From contig JBAZBK010000014.1 of assembly GCA_041671505.1 (NCBI GenBank), forward strand, positions 1 through 64,000: 64,000 bases of DNA. Reading direction: 5' to 3'. The translations under genes and the position numbers were made by a program. Every line of letters begins with the position of its first letter. Positions within the stretch are counted from its first letter, which is position 1. The notes beneath the pieces were generated by a model. The model did not search any database, had not been told where the DNA came from, and saw only the letters and a program-made list of their open reading frames with translations. The stretch is from JACPDH01 sp041671505 (GTDB lineage: Bacteria > Acidobacteriota > Thermoanaerobaculia > Gp7-AA8). Shown here piece by piece: positions 59,734 to 64,000 of this stretch.

Positions 59734-60501
59734 ATGACCCGATCGCTTCGAACCATCGCCCTCTCGCTCGTACTGCTCGCGACGGCACTTCCCGGAATTG
59801 CCGCCGAGCCTGACTACTCCGCCTGGAACGGGCTGCTCCAGAAGTACTACAGCCCGCAGAACGGGATGGACTACCAGGGACTGAGGAAGAGCGACCTCCC
59901 GACATTGGCGACACTCGTCGGCGACCTGTCGAAGGTCGACGCCGCCCAGCTCAGCCGAGAGGAGCAGCTCGCCTACTGGATCAACCTCTACAACATCTCG
60001 ACCGTGAAGCTGATCTGCGACAACTATCCGAAGAAGTCGATTCGCGACATGTCGACCGACCCGATCATCCGGCTCAACGTCTTCGACAGGAAGGTCGTGC
60101 CACAGGGAGCCGCGACGATCTCGCTCAACGACATCGAGAACGTCAGGCTTCGCGAGGGTTTCAAGGACCCGCGGATTCACTTTGCGATCAATTGCGCCGC
60201 GAAGAGCTGCCCGCCGATGCGCACGGAGGCGTTCGTCGGGGCGCGCGTGAACGAGCAGCTCGACGACCAGGCTCGCCTTTTCTTCAACGGGCCCGGCACG
60301 AAGATCACGAAGAAGAGCGGAAAGACGACCCTCACCGTTACGAAGATCATGGACTGGTTCAAGGAAGACTTCGAAGCCGCAGGCGGCGCCGTCGCCTTCA
60401 CGAAGAAGTTCGTGACACCCGACAAGCAGAAGCAGCTCGAGGGTAAGGTCGGAGTTTCGTACTTCGATTACAACTGGGATCTGAACGACTGGAAGCGGTA
60501 G
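59734..60501 (+). CDS. exported DUF547 protein
   Basis: A 255-residue protein with a signal peptide (ALSLVLLATALPGIAA, cleavage near residue 23). The DUF547 domain is clear: LAYWINLYNISTVKLICDNY, SLNDIENVRLREGFKDPRIH, FAINCAAKSCPPMRTEAFV with the conserved Cys pair, and the C-terminal VSYFDYNWDLNDWKR. These proteins resemble papain-like or transglutaminase-like folds, but no activity is established. A ribosome site GGAGG lies ~10 bp upstream of the ATG. It is followed by a convergent methyltransferase gene. Confidence 0.88.
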   Translation: MTRSLRTIALSLVLLATALPGIAAEPDYSAWNGLLQKYYSPQNGMDYQGLRKSDLPTLATLVGDLSKVDAAQLSREEQLAYWINLYNISTVKLICDNYPKKSIRDMSTDPIIRLNVFDRKVVPQGAATISLNDIENVRLREGFKDPRIHFAINCAAKSCPPMRTEAFVGARVNEQLDDQARLFFNGPGTKITKKSGKTTLTVTKIMDWFKEDFEAAGGAVAFTKKFVTPDKQKQLEGKVGVSYFDYNWDLNDWKR

Positions 60502-60502
60502 C

Positions 60503-61273
60503 TCAGAGCCGTCCGGCGTGGACGACCGCGTCGTAGACGAAGCGGACGCGTCCGTTCTCCGCGCGTCGCTCGAAGAGCTGGGCGAGCTCGGCGAACAGAG
60601 GCTCGTGGCCCGGGTCTCCCGGAGCGGGAACGTACGACGCCGAGGAGATGCGGCCGCGGAGGCCGTCGAGATCGAACTCCTGCGCGTGCTCGAAGGTTCG
60701 CTTGCCGTAGTCGCGCGTCAGGAAGGCGCGCACGACCTCGTCGGTCACGTTTTCGTGGCGGATGCGCGCGTAGTCGATCGAATAGTCGAGAAGCAGCGCC
60801 TCGAGCTCCTGCAGGAACTCGCTCGAGGCCGTCTGCCGCACGTTCCAGATCAGCGCGACCCAGCCGTCGGGGCGCAGAACGCGCGCCATCTCCGCGCGCG
60901 CCGCGTCGCGATCGAACCAGTGGAACGCCTGCGCCGCGACGACGAGATCCACCGAGCCGGGATCGAGCCCCGTCGCCTCCGCCGTTCCGTCCACGCTGTG
61001 AAAGTCGGGGCGCGATCCGAGCATCGACTCCGCCGCCTCCCGCATATCCTTGTTAGGCTCGACGGCGAAGACCTCGTGTCCCGCCTCGAGGAGAGCCGCG
61101 GTCGAGATGCCGGTTCCCGACCCGAGGTCGGCGACGCGCCAGCCCGGCGCCAGCCCCGTCAGCTCTCGAAGCAGCGCCACAACCTGCGGCGGGTAGCCGG
61201 GACGGTACCGGACGTAGTCGCCGACACGATTCGAGAACCGCTCGGTCGGCGCCGCGCGATGGTCATGGCTCAT
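60503..61273 (-). CDS. class I SAM-dependent methyltransferase
   Basis: A 256-residue protein beginning with RFSNRVGDYVRYRPGYPPQV, a start typical of small YcgJ/Tam-like methyltransferases. SAM motifs are WRVADLGSGTGISTAALLEA, VFAVEPNKDMREAAES, DGTAEATGLDPGSVDLVVAA and the post-motif FHWFDRDAARAEMARVLRPD. The C-terminal helical part (LRGRISSASYVPAPGDPGHE) belongs to the same subgroup. Substrate unknown. The stop codon is 1 bp from the stop of the convergent DUF547 gene. Confidence 0.87.
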   Translation of the reverse strand: MSHDHRAAPTERFSNRVGDYVRYRPGYPPQVVALLRELTGLAPGWRVADLGSGTGISTAALLEAGHEVFAVEPNKDMREAAESMLGSRPDFHSVDGTAEATGLDPGSVDLVVAAQAFHWFDRDAARAEMARVLRPDGWVALIWNVRQTASSEFLQELEALLLDYSIDYARIRHENVTDEVVRAFLTRDYGKRTFEHAQEFDLDGLRGRISSASYVPAPGDPGHEPLFAELAQLFERRAENGRVRFVYDAVVHAGRL

Positions 61274-61339
61274 GACGTTCGCGACGATGGTATCAGGGGC
61301 TGGGGCATCGGGGGGAGACCTGCCCCGGCAGGGGGAGTT

Positions 61340-61822
61340 TCAGACGGCCGGCGCGCTCACGTATTCGACCTTCGCGCCGTCGTGCGCGTCGAAGATTTCG
61401 CGGTGCGCCCGATACGACCAGCCGTCTCCGCGCGTGTAGTAGCCAGCGACCCACTCCTGCAGGTTCGCGAGCATCGTCTCCTGCTCCTCCTTCGACGCGT
61501 ACTTGTGCGGCTCCCAGGGACGCCGCCGGTTGTTCGCGAGGCACGCCTCCAGGCCGGGGTTGAGGAAGACGAGCTCCGTCGAGTGCGGCGCCGCGAGCTG
61601 GACGAGCTCGCCGTAGCAGCCTTCGATTACCCACGCCTCGTTGCGCTGGAGAAACCTGTCGAGCGACGCGCGGATCTCCTGGTGGGACCGCTGCACCGCG
61701 ATCTTCCCCGGCTCCCAGACGATGCTGTCGAGATCGAGATGCGCGAGCCCGTGCCTCGCGGCGAGCGCCTTCGCGTAGGTGCTCTTTCCCGAGCCGGAGT
61801 TCCCGAAAACCACGATTCTCAT
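61340..61822 (-). CDS. P-loop kinase-like NTPase
   Basis: A 160-residue protein with Walker A GNSGSGKSTYAKALA at 7-21, then GLAHLDLDSIVWEPG, the central WVIEGCYGELVQLA and a lid-like stretch NNRRRPWEPHKYAS. This resembles the small adenylate-kinase/shikimate-kinase-like proteins (FlaR/topology-modulation type) of unknown substrate. It ends 66 bp before the methyltransferase start on the same strand, so they may share a transcript. Confidence 0.8.
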   Translation of the reverse strand: MRIVVFGNSGSGKSTYAKALAARHGLAHLDLDSIVWEPGKIAVQRSHQEIRASLDRFLQRNEAWVIEGCYGELVQLAAPHSTELVFLNPGLEACLANNRRRPWEPHKYASKEEQETMLANLQEWVAGYYTRGDGWSYRAHREIFDAHDGAKVEYVSAPAV

Positions 61823-61957
61823 GCCAGGCGCAGTGTAGCGCGAGCGCCCTAACCCGACGAGACCGCCGTTCGGTTCGCCCCGGAGGGGCGCCGGATAGTA
61901 GCCGGTGGCAAGCCGCGAGGCGGCGCCGCTCGCTTAATGTCGAGGAGCGTGCGGATC

Positions 61958-62114
61958 GTCATCCCGACGACCGAGCACCGCGAGGGAGGAGGGATCTCGC
62001 AGGCTGGTACAGTCGAGGTTCGGCGCGAACTACCCGGCCAGTGGCACGTGAGTACCAGCCTGCGAGGTCCCTCCTCCTTCCCCCGCTTCGCGGAGTCAGT
62101 CGTCGGGACGACAA
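61958..62114. repeat. long inverted-repeat element (GTCATCCCGA family)
   Basis: The left arm begins GTCATCCCGACGACCGAG and ends GGGATCTCGCAGGCTGGTAC. After a ~45-bp core the right arm begins GTACCAGCCTGCGAGGTCCC and ends CAGTCGTCGGGACGACA. The right arm is almost identical to that at 24489-24553, including ten or more bases of core (GTGGCAC). It lies in the 384-bp gap between a minus-strand kinase-like gene and the VWA gene; the rest of the gap shows nothing. Confidence 0.88.
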
Positions 62115-62206
62115 CGCAAGCGTGCGTTAGCCAAACGTACCGCCGCTCCGCCCGAAAACCCGCTTCCGATCCGAATACTCCCGCTTCACGCCTCGTTGTC
62201 TCCGTC

Positions 62207-63655
62207 GTGATCCGAAGACTCGCCCTCGCTGCACTTCTCATCGCCCCGCTCGCAGCGACGCAGCAGATCGTCAAGCCCGACGCAGAGTCGATCCGCGCGT
62301 CGCTGCCGCAGCCGGAGAACCCGGTACGGATCACCCTCCGCCCGGCGGGGATCGTATTCGGCGACTACTCGCTGCCGGTCAGCGTGACCCCCGCGGTGGA
62401 GAAGGTGGTTCTCTTCATCAACGGAAATCGTCACTCCGAGGCGACCGGCCGTTCGATGGTCTTCCACGTCCGCATCGGCAAGTACCTTCGCCGGCTCCGC
62501 TTCCGGGTTGCCGGATATGACGCGGCCGGAAACGAGATCGGGAGCGACGAGGTCGTCATCAACGACCCGCAGCCGCCGTTCCGCGTTCGCGCCCTCGTGC
62601 CGGCAACGCTCCCCGGCGAAGGGCTCGCCCGCGTCTCCGCCGCGGTCTCGGCTCCCCCGACCGATCCGGTGCGCGAGGTCGAGTTCTTTCTCGGGGAGAC
62701 CTCGCTCGGCACCGACCCTTCCGAACCGTACGAGGCGAGCTTCGACCCCTCGAAGTTCGAACCCCTCCCGGCGTACGTGCGGGTCACCGCGCGCTCGGCG
62801 TCGGGCAACGAGAGCCACGACGTCCGCTTCCTCGGGGGCGCCGCGGCCGAGCGGATGGACGTCCTCGTGCAGGAGATCCCGCTCTCTGTGAAGGGGCGCC
62901 TCTCCCGCCCGCTCGAAACGGCAGACCTGACCCTCATGGACTCCGGCGAGCCGCGTGCGATCGATTCCCTGCTGCGCGCGAGCGACCGGCCCCTGGACGT
63001 CATCCTGCTGATCGACTCCTCGCAGAGCATGCTCGAAGAGCTGCCCGTCGTGAAACGCGCGGCCGCCGGCTTCGCCCGCAGCATTCTCGGCGGCGGGAAC
63101 CGGATTGCAGTCGTCGCGTTCCGCGAGCGGACGATCTGGCTCACCGGATTCACCGGCGACATCGCGACGGTCGAGCGCGCCCTCGATAGGCTCAAGCCGG
63201 AGGGACAGACTCACCTGTACGACGCGACGATCGAGATGCTCTACACGCTTCAGACGATGCCGGGCAGGCGCGCTCTCGTCATCCTCAGCGACGGGGTGAA
63301 CGAAGGTGGAGACTTCGAGCTCGATCACGTCGCGCACTACGCGCGCTACTCGGGCGTGCCGCTCTATCCGATCATCCGGAACGGACTCCTGCTGAAGCTG
63401 AAGTGGATCCCGCTCGCGAAGTTCGACGCCGAGCGTTACGCGAAGATCGCGGAGTCGGCGGGTGCGTCGTACTTCCTGATCAGGAAGCCGGCCGAGCTCG
63501 AGGGGGTCTACAGGCAGATCGCGGACGAGCTGAAGAACCAGTACATCATGCGATTCAGGACAGAGTCGGACGGGCGCGACATCTGGCACTCGCTCGCGGT
63601 GAGCAGCTCGCGAGAGGGAATCACGCTCCGCGCGCCGCGGGGATATTTTCCGTAG
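62207..63655 (+). CDS. exported VWFA-related protein (acidobacterial type)
   Basis: A 482-residue protein. The GTG at 62207 begins a signal peptide (RRLALAALLIAPLAATQQ); no ATG fits, and the frame's upstream part crosses the repeat. Residues ~50-240 are two beta-sandwich-like domains (VEKVVLFINGNRHSE, VREVEFFLGETSLGTDP). The von Willebrand A domain (~260-450) has the metal site motif DSSQSM in VILLIDSSQSMLEEL, then GNRIAVVAFRERTIWL, QTHLYDATIEMLYTL and ALVILSDGVNEGGDFELDH. The end matches VYRQIADELKNQYIMRF of the acidobacterial VWFA family. A role in binding at the surface or periplasm is likely; partners unknown. Confidence 0.87.
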   Translation: MIRRLALAALLIAPLAATQQIVKPDAESIRASLPQPENPVRITLRPAGIVFGDYSLPVSVTPAVEKVVLFINGNRHSEATGRSMVFHVRIGKYLRRLRFRVAGYDAAGNEIGSDEVVINDPQPPFRVRALVPATLPGEGLARVSAAVSAPPTDPVREVEFFLGETSLGTDPSEPYEASFDPSKFEPLPAYVRVTARSASGNESHDVRFLGGAAAERMDVLVQEIPLSVKGRLSRPLETADLTLMDSGEPRAIDSLLRASDRPLDVILLIDSSQSMLEELPVVKRAAAGFARSILGGGNRIAVVAFRERTIWLTGFTGDIATVERALDRLKPEGQTHLYDATIEMLYTLQTMPGRRALVILSDGVNEGGDFELDHVAHYARYSGVPLYPIIRNGLLLKLKWIPLAKFDAERYAKIAESAGASYFLIRKPAELEGVYRQIADELKNQYIMRFRTESDGRDIWHSLAVSSSREGITLRAPRGYFP

Positions 63656-63740
63656 GGCGTCGTCGTGCCGGACGAGGAGAGGCTGGCGACATACGGCTTC
63701 GGGATCGATGCTCGATCGAGCTGACGCGACCTGTACGACT

Positions 63741-63909
63741 TGTCGTTCCGAGAAGCGACCCCGCGAAGCGGGGGAGCGACGAGGAACCTCGCCGGCTGGT
63801 ACATTCGCGCAACGAGCGAGAACGCCGGGGCGAGCAGACCTCATCTGTACCAGCCTGAGAGGTCCCTCCTCCCCGCTCCCGCTTCGCGGGATCGGTCGTC
63901 GGGACGACA
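63741..63909. repeat. long inverted-repeat element, diverged copy
   Basis: The left arm begins GTCGTTCCGAGAAGCGACCC and ends AACCTCGCCGGCTGGTACA. After a ~40-bp core, the right arm begins TGTACCAGCCTGAGAGGTCC and ends TCGGTCGTCGGGACGACA. The inner palindromes CCCGCGAAGCGGG and CCCGCTTCGCGGG are kept. It follows the VWA gene by ~85 bp. The remaining bases to 64000 show no gene. Confidence 0.85.
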
Positions 63910-64000
63910 AGTTGTGAGTGTCGCGCTCGAATCGAATTCATCTCGATCCGGCAAGCGCGCCCGCCTGCACTCCCCGCGCCCTAACGACCGCGTTTGATCG

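Noticed and set aside
1..64000. tRNA and rRNA genes
   Set aside because: No cloverleaf with a TTCRA-type loop or rRNA-like conserved stretch was noticed in any gap; reading by eye could miss a divergent tRNA.

Overview
The window is GC-rich, densely coding DNA from a bacterium that is most probably an acidobacterium, possibly Thermoanaerobaculia-like. This placement is inferred from family content: a VWFA-related secreted protein of the acidobacterial type, two Hanks kinases fused to TolB-type propellers, and two secreted paralogs with a Cys-rich C-terminal domain that I associate with that group. I see no rRNA, tRNA, insertion sequence, CRISPR array or prophage. About 47 protein genes are supported.

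Layout. 1-5114 (minus): an operon of a membrane-anchored FAD/[2Fe-2S] reductase, a multi-His membrane cytochrome b-like protein, and a giant c-type cytochrome with at least 36 CxxCH motifs that runs off the left edge. Its leader carries four terminator-like hairpins about 120 bp apart. 5871-15167: housekeeping genes (quinone reductase-like, DUF72, aspartate-semialdehyde dehydrogenase, YjbR-like, Tsx-like porin, cytochrome b561) and the two secreted paralogs. 15230-24292: a MATE/ANK-like transporter, two BlaI/M56 regulator-protease pairs around a sarcosine oxidase-like flavoenzyme, and an amidohydrolase. 24675-39137: tricorn protease homolog, zinc-ribbon protein, acyl-CoA dehydrogenase, two kinase-propeller receptors, a winged-helix/FHA protein, a secreted JAMM-like protein and a PilT-type ATPase.

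40373-50755 (all minus) is the best candidate for an undescribed system. A two-component pair with a sigma54 activator precedes an OprP/O-like porin, three CYTH or CYTH-like proteins, an SLC13/DASS anion transporter, an anchored extracytoplasmic protein and a DUF4010 membrane protein in near-continuous order. The predicted parts suggest sigma54-controlled uptake and processing of an anionic, perhaps phosphate-containing, compound. The substrate is unknown.

51198-56756 is the lysine/diaminopimelate operon lysC-dapB-dapA-dapD-dapC-like; asd lies separately at 8389. The last part holds a kinase/alpha-beta hydrolase/cyclase-like fusion, FmdB-type, DUF547, methyltransferase, P-loop kinase and VWA genes.

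The non-coding DNA is unusual. Six pairs of inverted short arrays, all with a 7-bp period but each with its own word, sit at gene ends; three spacers of the dap operon are filled by them. Two other dispersed inverted-repeat families are present: one built on GTCATCCCGA...GGGATCT, one on GC-rich palindromes. The hexamer CCTAAC/GTTAGG recurs in all frames and brings in otherwise rare codons. Every functional assignment rests on reading motifs; no database search was run.
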